Source of the DNA: Ectocarpus siliculosus
Lineage: Eukaryota > Sar > Phaeophyceae > Ectocarpales > Ectocarpaceae
NCBI GenBank assembly: GCA_000310025.1
Contig: FN648404.1
Location: 247,180-261,539, forward strand
DNA: 14,360 nucleotides
Direction of reading: 5' to 3'
Below the pieces are notes generated by a model, which saw nothing but the letters and a program-made list of their open reading frames with translations, was not told the origin of the DNA and searched no databases. How positions within the stretch are numbered: position 1 is the stretch's first letter; the number at the start of each line of letters is the position of its first letter. The position numbers were made by a program, and so were the translations under genes. Below are positions 1 to 8,129 of the stretch, piece by piece.

Positions 1-2
1 GG

Positions 3-464
3 GATGAGATTAACGGCCCACAATCGGGGTACAGAGCAGACGGCGGAGCAGTTGCGCTGATGTTGGAGCTGTTGTCATGTCATGCAACGTTACCCGATGA
101 TGCGCCGCTATCATCATACCGTAGCGGCCGTGCAGTGAAGGTTCTGAAGTATGACCAAGCCCTTCGGGCGTTGAGAGAGATTGTCGAGAAGTCAGGGCGA
201 AATCCAAAAGACTTTGCGTTACATTCGCTCCGAATTGGAGGGGCTTCCACCTTGGCGGCTGGAGGCAATGTTTCGGAAAGAGTAATCCAGAGAGCAGGAA
301 GGTGGAAGTCTGATGCGTACAAACCGTATACAGTAGACAACACGGAAGACTCGCGAATGGTGTCACGTATACTTGGGGACAAGGATAAGGGAGTCGAGCG
401 GCAGCCAGGAGAAGGCACGGTGTGGGGTAGGCATAAGAGGAGGCTAATATCACCGAACGAGTAG
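3..464 (+). CDS. Tyrosine recombinase, C-terminal catalytic part (5'-truncated by window edge)
   Basis: The frame is open to the left edge, so the ATG at 60 is probably internal and the protein starts outside the window. The visible 153 residues carry the C-terminal catalytic signature of tyrosine recombinases. Numbering from the first visible codon, these are the H-x-x-R box HSLRIGGAS (His74, Arg77), then RAGRWKSDAYKPY with Trp101 in the His/Trp position and Tyr109 (codon 327-329) eight residues later, the spacing typical of DIRS/Ngaro integrases. The first catalytic Arg is not visible. In these elements the enzyme joins circular cDNA to genomic DNA without making target duplications. A basic tail of about 40 residues follows the catalytic Tyr. 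The TAG stop lies 21 nt before the first 200-bp repeat. No frameshift or internal stop is present, so this half of the gene looks intact. Confidence 0.85.
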   Translation, partial: DEINGPQSGYRADGGAVALMLELLSCHATLPDDAPLSSYRSGRAVKVLKYDQALRALREIVEKSGRNPKDFALHSLRIGGASTLAAGGNVSERVIQRAGRWKSDAYKPYTVDNTEDSRMVSRILGDKDKGVERQPGEGTVWGRHKRRLISPNE

Positions 465-485
465 TAGCAGGATGACCTCGAGGTT

Positions 486-685
486 GGCGAAGAAAATGGT
501 AGGGTACCATTTTGGGGACTTGGTCATCTGAGACTACTGCGGGCAGTAAGATTAGCCCCTGCACCGAGAAAAAGAGAATTTGTGGTTGCCGCTCGGAGGA
601 AAGAGAGAGAAGCAGTTGGCACCTTTCTCTTTCCTTCGGCCGTGGAAAAATAATGATGAAGGCAATTCGAAAGGAAAACAATAAA
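486..685 (+). repeat. 200-bp direct repeat, copy 1 (putative B1 of split direct repeat)
   Basis: It matches 1043-1242 base for base at an offset of 557, except position 625 (T here, C at 1182). It contains a purine-rich then pyrimidine-rich segment able to form a hairpin, and ends in a CAATAAA motif. Open frames across it on either strand recur in the other copy only because the DNA is duplicated. I see no sign that they are coding. Confidence 0.93.
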
Positions 686-1042
686 GGGGAGATTTGTTGT
701 AGGAGCAGACGGAAACAAATCAAGGTTTATTGAAAGTAGTCGAATTTGTAACGTCGTTGTTAGGGTATGCATAAATTGCTACGGAAATACGGGGTCCCCT
801 CCCAAGCGGGAGCAGGGGAGTAGCCACCACCTCGGCACTCTATCGAAGCTAGGTGTTCACACAAAGTCTTACGAGGACTAGTCTAGAGAGAGCAACGCAG
901 AGACAAGGAGCGAGGTGGACACTGTGAGGGCTTCGAGTGGTTTGCCAGCTGGAGGAGCGGCAAACAAGTTTGGTCTTTCCCGCCCACCCACCCCTTTCCT
1001 TTCGAAGGTGGGGGGAGGCAAGGACCGTTGCAGTTGCTAACG
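686..1042 (+). repeat. Spacer between the 200-bp repeats, putative A2 of the retroelement
   Basis: In a Ngaro/PAT layout this 357-bp segment would be identical to the unseen left end (A1) of the element. It has no convincing coding frame. Two local hairpins are visible: 795-819 (CTCCC/GGGAG around an AAGC loop, extended by outer CCCC/GGGG) and 940-965 (GTTTGCC/GGCAAAC). The A2 identity is inferred from position only, because A1 lies outside the window. Confidence 0.45.
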
Positions 1043-1242
1043 GGCGAAGAAAATGGTAGGGTACCATTTTGGGGACTTGGTCATCTGAGACTACTGCGGG
1101 CAGTAAGATTAGCCCCTGCACCGAGAAAAAGAGAATTTGTGGTTGCCGCTCGGAGGAAAGAGAGAGAAGCAGTTGGCACCTCTCTCTTTCCTTCGGCCGT
1201 GGAAAAATAATGATGAAGGCAATTCGAAAGGAAAACAATAAA
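1043..1242 (+). repeat. 200-bp direct repeat, copy 2 (putative B2, element terminus)
   Basis: This is the second copy of the segment at 486-685, with a single mismatch. Its right edge runs straight into an AT microsatellite, with TATATA following the shared ATAAA. That abrupt change is consistent with an element end inserted in, or followed by, AT-rich DNA. Confidence 0.93.
1151..1195 (+). other. Long hairpin within the 200-bp repeat
   Basis: GGAAAGAGAGAG (1155-1166) pairs perfectly with CTCTCTCTTTCC (1180-1191) around a 13-nt loop. The stem extends outward to 1151/1195 with one G-U pair. The single base that differs between the two repeat copies lies in this stem: the copy at 486-685 has T at 625 where this copy has C, giving a G-U pair or mismatch there. 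It may be an RNA structure at the transcript's 3' end. Confidence 0.5.
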
Positions 1243-1482
1243 TATATATATTTATAATTATATATATATATAATTATATATAATAATAATATATTTATAT
1301 TATATATTATATATATTTATAATTTTATTTATTATATATAATAATAATATATTTATAAATATATATATTTATAATTATATTAATTATATATATTTATATA
1401 TAATTATATATATATATATTTTATATATAATAATAATATATTTATATATAATAATAATATATATTTATAATAATAATATTGT
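1239..1482. repeat. AT-rich microsatellite (TA/TAATAA/TTATA)
   Basis: The stretch is almost purely A and T, with mixed (TA)n, AATAAT and TTTATA units. No coding capacity. Confidence 0.9.
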
Positions 1483-1513
1483 TTTCTGGAAAAAACTACA
1501 TTATTACATAATA

Positions 1514-2366
1514 TCATGAAATGTTTCTCATGGTAGCTCATGGTGCCCCACCGTGGTACATGCGTGAGGTTTCTCATGGTGCCCCATGTCCAGCATAATA
1601 TTGGGGCCCATGGCCACCCATCGTCATGTCATGGTGCACTTCGTCGTCACCCATGGTGACCCTCGGTATCCCACGGTACCCCATGGGGTTTCGAAGATAA
1701 ATTTGAAAAATATATATATCCGACAGGGAAGCGCGTAATACTAGGAAATAAATAAAATAGTTAGAAATTTAAGTATGCCCCGTGGGTTCTCATGAGGCAC
1801 CATGGGAAGACACGGCTTCCTCATCGACCCCCATGGGCTACAAATTTGATTGAAATTCACAAAATAAACTGGTAGACTCCATGGTGACCCATGGTGCCCC
1901 ATGGGGCCTCATGGGGCGCCATCAGGCCTCATGAGGCCCATAGCTTTTATTTCTCTTCCCCTTTTTTCGCTTTTTCGGTTTTGTTTCTCGTGGGATCTCG
2001 TGGTGCCCCATAGCACGCCATGAGGGCTCATGGCAAACGATAAAAAATTATATTTACGGACCCCATGGTAAATCTCATGGGACACCATGGGGTGGTTTTC
2101 CATGGTGCCCCGTGAGATATCTCATGAGACTATCGATTTTTATCGTGGTCCATGGGGACCCATGGGTCCCATGGACCCCCATGGGGGTACATGAGATTTC
2201 TCATGGGTTCCCATGAGATTCTCATAGGACCTCATGAGGACCCATGGGGGCCCATGGGTTCCCATGAGATTGTTCTCATGGGGGCCCATGGGACCCATGA
2301 GCCCCCATGGGTCACCATAATATCGACCTCATGGGGTTCTATGGGGGCCCATGGGCGCCCATGAGA
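1514..2366. repeat. CATG-dense palindromic repeat block
   Basis: I count about 44 CATG tetramers in roughly 850 bp, about 13 times the random expectation. They occur mostly as CCATGG, CCCATGGG, CTCATGGG or CTCATGAG. In 2150-2365 they recur every 8-14 bases. Because the core words are self-complementary, both strands read alike and many overlapping hairpins are possible. Less regular AT-rich pieces (about 1690-1790 and 1940-2060) interrupt the block. The open frame at 2152-2364 (repeated His-Gly, Trp-Gly and Met-Gly) is a by-product of the repeat. Confidence 0.88.
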
Positions 2367-2407
2367 CATCTCACGGCGTTACACAAAAATGTCAAACCCC
2401 CTTTTCT

Positions 2408-2600
2408 GAAAACAATATATTTATTATAAATATATATATTAATATTATTATGATAAATATATATTCAATATTATTATGATAAATATATATTCATCATTAT
2501 TATTATAATACATAAATATATTTATCAATATTATTATGATAAATATATATATTCAATATAATTATGATAAATATATATTCATCATTATTATTATAATACA
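2408..2600. repeat. AT-rich tandem repeat flanking the CATG block
   Basis: Units around TATTATGATAAATATATATTC recur with variations. A longer segment ending in CATCATTATTATTATAATACA appears twice (about 2485-2510 and 2577-2600). The first bases, GAAAACAATAT (2408-2418), are the inverted complement of ATATTGTTTTC at 1476-1486 on the far side of the CATG block. Confidence 0.85.
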
Positions 2601-2886
2601 AAGGAACTACGTGTGTGTATTGTAATAAAGAAGAACTACGGAAAATAAAGATATAGTTTGATGTACACAATAAATGTAGATGCCTCGCTTAGTTCTGTAG
2701 TACTATTTGCCCTGGTTGGGTTGATTTTAACTTAGTTTCTGCTTGGCATTATATCACGGAGAATGTTCAGAGTTCGTGTTGAGTGTCGGACTCCGTTTCG
2801 AAGAACGGTCCGGAACTAACCAACCGTGATCTCATCAAACCCCAACTAATTCCGAGAACAACGGAAAGAAAGACAATCAATAAGGC
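2601..2886. other. No feature seen
   Basis: Unique-looking sequence with no long frame and no repeat noted. It precedes the candidate first exon and could hold its promoter, but no element is recognisable. Confidence 0.4.
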
Positions 2887-2973
2887 ATGGCATTATCGGA
2901 GACGACACCGCACACCGCACGTCCAAGCTCGCAAAGAATCGACTGTCCGCGTCGGCGCTCCTACCGGGCGCAG
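2887..2973 (+). CDS. Candidate first coding exon ending at a strong splice donor (unknown gene)
   Basis: ATG at 2887 in the context AAGGCATGG opens 29 codons (MALSETTPHTARP at the start) that end exactly at CAG|GTAAGT (2971-2979), a consensus GT donor, in phase 0. The peptide is rich in Arg, Ser, Thr and Pro and matches no family I recognise. I could not find a downstream exon with confidence, and the frame also reads on into the putative intron for some 45 codons, so the model rests only on the donor and the start context. It could also be a non-coding transcript exon or a chance donor. Confidence 0.2.
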
Positions 2974-3834
2974 GTAAGTCCCTACCATTGCCGTGCGCAT
3001 GCTGTGATACCTGGCTGGCAGACATGTTGCCGTTGCTTTAGAGTGAGCAGCAGCACCGTACCCCCCATGGGAGGAACAAACGTATCTGAATCCTTGCGTC
3101 GCCGTATTTAGAACGAGCCCTTTTTTTTTTGTGCACCTGCACAACAAGCCGGAACGGGTGTGACGTCCTACACGGCGTGGACGTCGGAGACTGTATCTCG
3201 CCTCCTCACACACGCCCCAAACGAATCACATACACACGCAGCACGTCGGTTAGTCTAAAGACGGACACGCAGCAGCAGTAGGGATGGAAGAGAGCAGGAA
3301 GAAGGATAACGGTATGTAGGCGCGACAGGCGGTGCGGTCCAAAACAAAGCCAGGAAAATAGCAGGAAGGCCGCGCAACGTAGAATACTCCACAGTCCAGA
3401 GGGAGGTGGGTGATGTCCACTACTGCTGTACATGTGAACGCCACCAGCAGCAAGACGTTACCGCCCGTCTTACTTGTGGCCCTGCCGGAACCCTCTCTTT
3501 CTGTATATTATGGGATATGGCGGTCTACAGTACACATCCAAAAAAAAAATTCCCGCCTGCTCTCGGGTGCTGCTGCTGCTGCTCTCTCAACAACAGGGAG
3601 TACACGCGGGCAAGCGTGACCTTGAAGTGCATGCAGCAGCTGTGAGGCGAGCCGCTAGCTCCTCCTGGTGCGCACTCTGTAGATCCGCTTGCGTTTCAGG
3701 CTTTGATGTATGGAGCTTAATTTTATCGACGGCGTTCGAGGTTCGAGAGTGTATACGGAGCGCCGGATGACCGACGGTGTTGGAGGGGCTACCTCGCACC
3801 TTGAACGTAATAAGCGGACAGGTGTGACCGTGTG
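2974..3834. other. No supported gene; simple repeats only
   Basis: Several short overlapping frames exist on both strands, but none looks coding. There are homopolymer runs at 3121-3130 (T) and 3540-3549 (A) and a short GCTGCTGCTGCTG run near 3570. Confidence 0.4.
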
Positions 3835-4212
3835 TCAGCGTGAGAAAAGCTCGCTGAGTGATGAGTGTCTTTCCTGGGTAGTCCCGCAACGTGACCCTGC
3901 TTTGCGCCAATGTATTTTGTCTGTGCTTTCACTATTTGCACCGTCCCTATTCTGATCATTCTGAATATGTGACTTGCGGCGTCCTCCATGGCCAGGGGTG
4001 CCGTCGCTTTCGCCGCCGCTTGGAACACAGGGGTTGGGAGAGAAAATGGAAAGAGGCGACGCCTGGCGAAACCTTGAGCCCGGGTCCGCGACCGCCTCTG
4101 GTCGAATGGGGCAAGGCGAGGTGGTAGATGTTTCGGCTACCCTCGGATGGAAGACCGCTTGGTTGAAGTCGACTACTCTATAGTTTTCGGTTTGCAGAAG
4201 TAGGCGAGGCAT
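3835..4212 (-). CDS. Weak hypothetical ORF, 125 codons
   Basis: This is a single open frame starting at ATG 4212 and stopping at 3835. The product is hydrophilic and Ser/Pro/Arg-rich, with no signal peptide, transmembrane segment, repeat or motif I recognise. A 125-codon frame can occur by chance at this base composition, and there is no splice or promoter evidence to support it. Shorter frames on the plus strand (3891-4127, 3974-4183) overlap it. It is listed because it is the longest non-repetitive single frame in the 2.6-4.9 kb stretch. Confidence 0.18.
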   Translation of the reverse strand: MPRLLLQTENYRVVDFNQAVFHPRVAETSTTSPCPIRPEAVADPGSRFRQASPLSIFSPNPCVPSGGESDGTPGHGGRRKSHIQNDQNRDGANSESTDKIHWRKAGSRCGTTQERHSSLSELFSR

Positions 4213-4880
4213 TGATTGTCAACCTTTGCATGGGGGCTTGAAGGCTGGAGCTCACGCACGAGGGAGGACCCCTGCTCCGCGTGCGAGTTGGACGTATGGA
4301 TAAATAGTGGTTTCAACAGCAAGCTGGCGGAAGGTTCCGGGGTTGGCGTTTTGGTAGCGCCCTCAAGGTTGCTGTAATAGCGACAGGTTGGAAAGCGGCG
4401 GCATTATGGAAAAGGTCGACATGCAGCGAAATTATTGAAAGTTCAAGGCACGTTGATCGTGTCTAGGCGAGGGTTGGTTTGTTGGTGTCTCTGTAGGTCG
4501 CATGAGGTAAGTACGGATGGATCTGAATTCTTGGCGGTCGTCTTTCGCGAACAGCATCCGTAGGTCAAGACTTCATGCAGGTATAGGCGCGTGCTCGGTT
4601 TCCACGCCTGCCGTACTTGGTGGTGCGGTCCCCCACAATCTTAAGCTGGTAGGTCCACGTCGTCTTCCGTGGAGTTCTGTTCGTCCCCAACACGAAGGCC
4701 CCTCTTTTTTACATATAACAGTTATTTCATTTATCTTTTTCCTAGAATCGCAGCATTTTCTCCGGGCCGGGAAACGCTCTCTCGAGCGCTCTCAGGCCAC
4801 CACGCTTATTCACTTGGTTTCAGAGTGCAGTCCGGACCGTTCGAGCGCTGACAGGCCAGCATTTCGCATTTTGCAGTTTT
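4213..4880. other. No supported gene; isolated splice-like signals
   Basis: A consensus donor GAG|GTAAGT lies at 4504-4512, ten bases after an acceptor-like pyrimidine-rich stretch ending CTGTAG (4497). Another acceptor-like run (CTTTTTCCTAG) lies near 4736-4746. The open frame 4517-4891 shows no recognisable domain. These signals could belong to an unannotated transcript but do not define one. Confidence 0.3.
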
Positions 4881-5009
4881 CGCAATTTTGACGCTCGGAG
4901 AGCAGTTCCTTCGGTCCGATGTGCTCTATCGTCCTCTCCAATGCCATTCCGTTCGTCTCTGCCTTCTCTTTTCTCTACCGGTCTCGCTGTCTCGCCGTCC
5001 GTCGAGTCG

Positions 5010-5275
5010 TGAGAGACGCTCTCTCTCTCTCTCTCTTCGGCGCTTTTTCTCTCTCTCCTCTCTCGGAATTAGAATCGGAACCAGAGTCCGAATGGGCGGT
5101 ACAACTTTATTATTATGGTACGAGGTATATTCCCCGTTTCTCTCTCTGTCTGTATCTGTGATTCTCTCTCCGTCTCTGTGTCTGTCTGTGTGTCTTTCTC
5201 TGCCTTCTCCCTCTCTCATTTGTTTCCTGTCTCTCTTGTTCTGTCTCTCTCTATCTCCCTCTGTCACACACACAA
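5010..5275. repeat. CT/TCTG-rich pyrimidine microsatellite
   Basis: A strongly pyrimidine-biased plus strand carries long (CT)n runs at about 5021-5038 and 5047-5065 and mixed CTCTGT units to about 5255, ending in a CACACACA run. A donor-like GAG|GTAAGG follows at 5278-5286. Long open frames across it on either strand are low-complexity artefacts. Confidence 0.85.
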
Positions 5276-5388
5276 TAGAGGTAAGGAAAATTAGCTCAAG
5301 CCTGAGGGCGCACCACAGGCCTCCGTTTGGCGTCTCAGAGCGAAGCGGCGGGATTGCCTCAACTCTCAAATCGACACGATTAGAGTGG

Positions 5389-5586
5389 AATGTTCGCGCG
5401 CGACGCCGGGGCCGCCTCTCGCCCTTCAGCTGCGCGGAGCCCTCCGGGAGCCCCCTCTCAGCGAGACGCCGCCGCTCGGGGCTCCGGGCGTCCAGCGACG
5501 GGCGAGTCGCACGCGCCGGCGGCACGGCTCAAAACCACGTCGTCGCACTTTTTCTCTCCACCTCGGGCCCCTCCGCTCGGGACTGT
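5389..5586 (+). repeat. GC-rich dispersed repeat, copy 1
   Basis: It aligns along its whole length with 7663-7870 in the same orientation. Both run from AATGTT.GCGCGCGACGC to TCGGGACTGT, with long identical blocks such as TCAGCGAGACGCCGCCGCTC and AAAACCACGTCGTCGCAC separated by substitutions and small indels. The peptides encoded by the two copies resemble each other (for example SQRDAAARGS in both), which the DNA similarity explains. It is probably a piece of a dispersed non-autonomous element. Confidence 0.85.
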
Positions 5587-5905
5587 CGCTCCAATCTAAG
5601 AATCAGCGAATCGATTGGTGGCTAACGTATTTCCGTGTTTTTGAGAACTTGAAGTGACGTGTGTGGTGTGTTGTTTCGTTGTTGCTGTTGTTGTGCATTG
5701 TGCACTGCAACACGCATCTGTGCATGTATGCACTGGATGTGGTAATATGTTGTTGTTGCGTGACCGATTTAGGCATGGCGCGTTGAGAGATGCAACTTTG
5801 CTGTGAGTGGTGCTGCCGGCATTTTCTTCTGCAGCTGCGCGATGCTGCTGGGATTGCGCGTGCCGCAAGCTGTTGACCTCAAAGAATACAGACGGGCGTG
5901 TGTTC
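5587..5905. other. No supported gene; GTT/TGTTG-rich DNA
   Basis: The stretch has GTTGTTG runs near 5670-5695 and 5750-5760. A good acceptor-like tract (TTTTCTTCTGCAG, 5822-5834) precedes an open plus frame that continues into the inverted-repeat arm and stops at 5998-6000. That frame may be an exon fragment but cannot be confirmed. Confidence 0.3.
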
Positions 5906-6970
5906 TTTTATTCTTCACCATGCTGTCGGTGTTTTTTATTAACTTCAACCTATCTCGGAACATGAATTTTGAAGAAGAAATGACAACCGCGTGCACGTGA
6001 CGCACGTTACTGCATGCATGTATCGCGGATCGTGTACGTATATCTATTATAGCAGGTAACATATACATACATACATGCAGTACATCCCCCATGTTCCTAC
6101 CTTTCGTGCACTTACTTTAGAGATGGTGCATGAGGAGTGTGTTTGGTGGACTGTTTACTTTACCACTACCTGCGCGTGCGGTGCGGACAAACAATTTCTT
6201 CCGGAAATATATGGCAACTTGCGGCATTGTGACAGAAAAAACTGGCTCTCGGAACTCGGAACACATCATCATCACAGGCATCTCGCTATGATTGTTTCTC
6301 ATGATCATCAGCTGTGTGTGCTGGATCTCTCTGCGGTATGTATGTACTGTATGTGTGGTCCGGAGGGCGACATGCAGACACCGGGTGTGTGTGTAGTGTG
6401 CGAACATTAAACTTTACGGAGTACCACTGATCTAGACTGACTGCTGTATGTATGTAGTCTCGGCTGTATATTGCTATGTACAGGCCACACTTGCACACAC
6501 AGACGGACAGGTCAAAGCGCACGCCACGCGCACCCAAAGTAGTAGCAGCCTATCAAGGCAATCTAGTAAGTGCAGTTTTCTTCTTCTGTTGCTATAGGTA
6601 TCTATCTGTCTTTAATCCGGAGAGTAGCGTAGACTCCTCCGTGACACTCGGTCACAGGGTCCCAGATTGTTTACTGTAGAAAATGCGCGTTGTGTGTTTC
6701 CACCGCACTGAGACTGACGTCTTCATTGGTCAGCAATGAGAAGACTAAGAAACATTCCACGAAGAAAAAAGGCTCAACTTTTTAGTAAAAAGAAGTAAAA
6801 AAGACTAAGAAAAACAGCTCAATCTCGGCCACAACATAACAAGAAACGTCCTAACAAGAAACAAACATGATCGTGCGATACCCCCAATACATGAGAAACA
6901 AGGGTTGCTGGGGGAGCGTATCCAATATTAAACGTTCCATCCACTGCTGCTCCTTCCGTGCTCCCACTCC
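5906..6970 (+). repeat. Left arm of ~1.1-kb imperfect inverted repeat
   Basis: Read on the opposite strand, 8709-9896 repeats this segment in order from TTTTATTCTTCACCATGCTG to GTGCTCCCACTCC. Long blocks are identical, broken by microsatellite-type indels (TACATA, CATCAT, GTGT) and occasional substitutions. Similarity stops sharply at both ends. Open frames inside (such as 6075-6410) are not conserved in frame in the other arm, because many indels are not multiples of three, so the arms look non-coding. Confidence 0.95.
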
Positions 6971-7615
6971 CCCCGTACCTAGCTGGACAACGTTTTTTTG
7001 TCGTAGGGGGGGAGAGAGAGTAATTAATTGTTGGCGCTGTCCCCCCCACTTCCGCGTTATTTAGCTACCGACTCGGCGCCGCCGCGGGCCCACTGCTGCA
7101 TGGATGTTTGGTGTTGCTGTATGCATCTTCTTAGCCAGAAATTAAAGAATATGAGAAATAACAGAATCAGGATGATGCGACAGTCCAAAGGAATAATAGG
7201 TAGTAAGAACAAACGCCTTTTTTGGACGACTTCCTTCGACGCAAAGTAAGGGATTGAGCCTCGACCCGATCTTGACGTTTCTTATCTCCAGGCCCGTACT
7301 GTATACTATAGACAGACAGGTGCACACACATTACATACATTATGGCTACAGCAGGGTGTGCGCCAGAAGCATCAACGTTTGTTCGACAATTAATTATTTT
7401 TGCACTTACTTAGTTTTGTTTCAGTGAAAGAAACATGAAGACGGTAAGTGGATAAGGAGAGCATGATGATGCATCATGCATGCACGCTTCTCTCGACTTG
7501 AACCTGCATCTGTCTGTCCATCGTTCTTTTCAGCTGTATGTAGCGAACAACCGTCCCACTTGGTATGTATTGTAAATGTTACCGTGTGTTTCGTATACAC
7601 ATACATGCACTCAAA
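6971..7615. other. Start of the inverted-repeat loop; no supported gene
   Basis: No convincing coding frame. A pyrimidine-rich acceptor-like tract TTTTGTTTCAG (7414-7424) and a donor GACG|GTAAGT (7440-7449) bracket 19 nt that include an ATG. This resembles a microexon or a 5' leader exon, but nothing links it to a gene. An AATTAATTGT motif near 7022 recurs inverted near 7385. Confidence 0.3.
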
Positions 7616-7646
7616 CGGGGGACGAGGGGGGCGGTAGCCCCCCGCG
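7616..7646 (+). repeat. GC-rich palindromic inverted-repeat end, left
   Basis: AGGGGGGCGGTAGCCCCCC is itself a 7-bp-stem hairpin with a four-base loop. The whole segment matches 8100-8129 in reverse complement with a few differences. Together they bracket about 450 bp that include the second GC-rich repeat copy, as the ends of a small non-autonomous element would. Confidence 0.7.
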
Positions 7647-7662
7647 TTAACGGATAGCGTCA

Positions 7663-7870
7663 AATGTTGGCGCGCGACGCAGGGGCCGCCGCTCGGCTTC
7701 CCGCTCCGCGAAGCCCGCCGAGAGCCCTCTCTCAGCGAGACGCCGCCGCTCGGGGCTCCGAGCGGCCAGCGACGGGCGAGCTGCACGCGCCGGCGGGACG
7801 GCCCAAAACCACGTCGTCGCACCTGCGTCTCCACCTCGGACCTCGGACCCCTCCCTCCACTCGGGACTGT
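7663..7870 (+). repeat. GC-rich dispersed repeat, copy 2
   Basis: This is the partner of 5389-5586, in the same orientation and 2.3 kb away, roughly 80-85 % alike by eye. This copy starts just inside the palindromic end at 7616-7646. Copy 1 has no such ends next to it, so copy 1 may be a truncated relic or the palindromes may be a separate insertion. Confidence 0.85.
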
Positions 7871-8099
7871 AAAGAACAAGCGATCTTACTGGACGGAACT
7901 GTCTTCACCACCTCTCTCAGGTCTTCTTCCTCCAACGATGCTCCTGCTACCAAGGCAGGAATCCTCTTCAACAGCACGGAAGTAGACCATCAACGCTACG
8001 AATGCTGTATGACAAGCCTGATCTTCGTTTTTCTGTGTCTTTCGGTGTTGCATGTCTCTGGCTTCGCAACACGTATTATTATACTACAAGGGCTCCGGA
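7871..8099 (+). other. Open plus-strand frame with a signal-peptide-like segment (unassigned)
   Basis: The frame running from 7664 to 8146 stays open beyond the GC-rich repeat. From the internal ATG at 8009 it reads a hydrophobic run (MTSLIFVFLCLSVLHV) resembling a signal peptide, but it soon enters the palindromic GC tract and stops at 8146. It is too short and too entangled with repeats to call a gene. Confidence 0.15.
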
Positions 8100-8129
8100 C
8101 GCGGGGGGCTACCGCCCCCCCCGTCCTTC
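8100..8129 (-). repeat. GC-rich palindromic inverted-repeat end, right
   Basis: CGCGGGGGGCTACCGCCCCC is the reverse complement of the left end (7616-7646) apart from tract-length differences. It also forms a 7-bp GC hairpin. The C-tract and CGTCCTTCG at its right side form the start of the tandem duplication that follows. Confidence 0.7.

Larger units (their letters stand above)
1..1242 (+). mobile_element. 3' end of a DIRS-order (Ngaro/PAT-like) tyrosine-recombinase retroelement, left part outside the window
   Basis: The order seen is: recombinase C-terminus, 21-nt gap, 200-bp repeat, 357-bp spacer, then the same 200-bp repeat with one base changed. Ngaro and PAT elements are known to end in split direct repeats arranged ORFs-B1-A2-B2, with A1 at the far left end. 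This fits if 486-685 is B1, 686-1042 is A2 and 1043-1242 is B2. Both B copies end in an AATAAA-containing motif, suitable as a poly(A) signal. The reverse transcriptase/RNase H part and A1 would lie left of the window and cannot be seen, so a Crypton-like or other recombinase element is not strictly excluded. The 99.5 % identity of the B copies suggests recent activity. Confidence 0.62.

Noticed and set aside
1-464. Bacterial or phage integrase from contamination
   Set aside because: The GRW-x-S-x-A-x-x-x-Y spacing, the repeat arrangement after the gene and the eukaryotic-type surroundings fit a DIRS-order retroelement better.
10-1238. Two long minus-strand frames (10-723 and 849-1238) sharing a peptide stretch
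   Set aside because: The shared peptide is just the antisense of the duplicated 200-bp repeat. The first frame also runs antisense through the recombinase.
2152-2364. Plus-strand ORF rich in Met-Gly, His and Trp
   Set aside because: It is a direct translation of the CATG repeat, and similar frames arise on both strands.
3730-3745. GGTTCGAG resembling a tRNA T-loop
   Set aside because: No acceptor stem, anticodon arm or D-loop could be folded around it.
4888-5625. 245-codon plus frame and the 199-codon minus frame opposite it
   Set aside because: Both are dominated by the CT microsatellite (Ser/Leu on one strand, Arg/Glu on the other) and the dispersed GC repeat.
6075-6410. 111-codon plus frame in the left inverted-repeat arm
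   Set aside because: The equivalent DNA in the right arm has frame-breaking indels, so the frame is not conserved.
7022-7399. AATTAATTGT inverted pair as transposon ends
   Set aside because: Only about 11 bp, AT-rich, with no target duplications or internal gene; likely chance.
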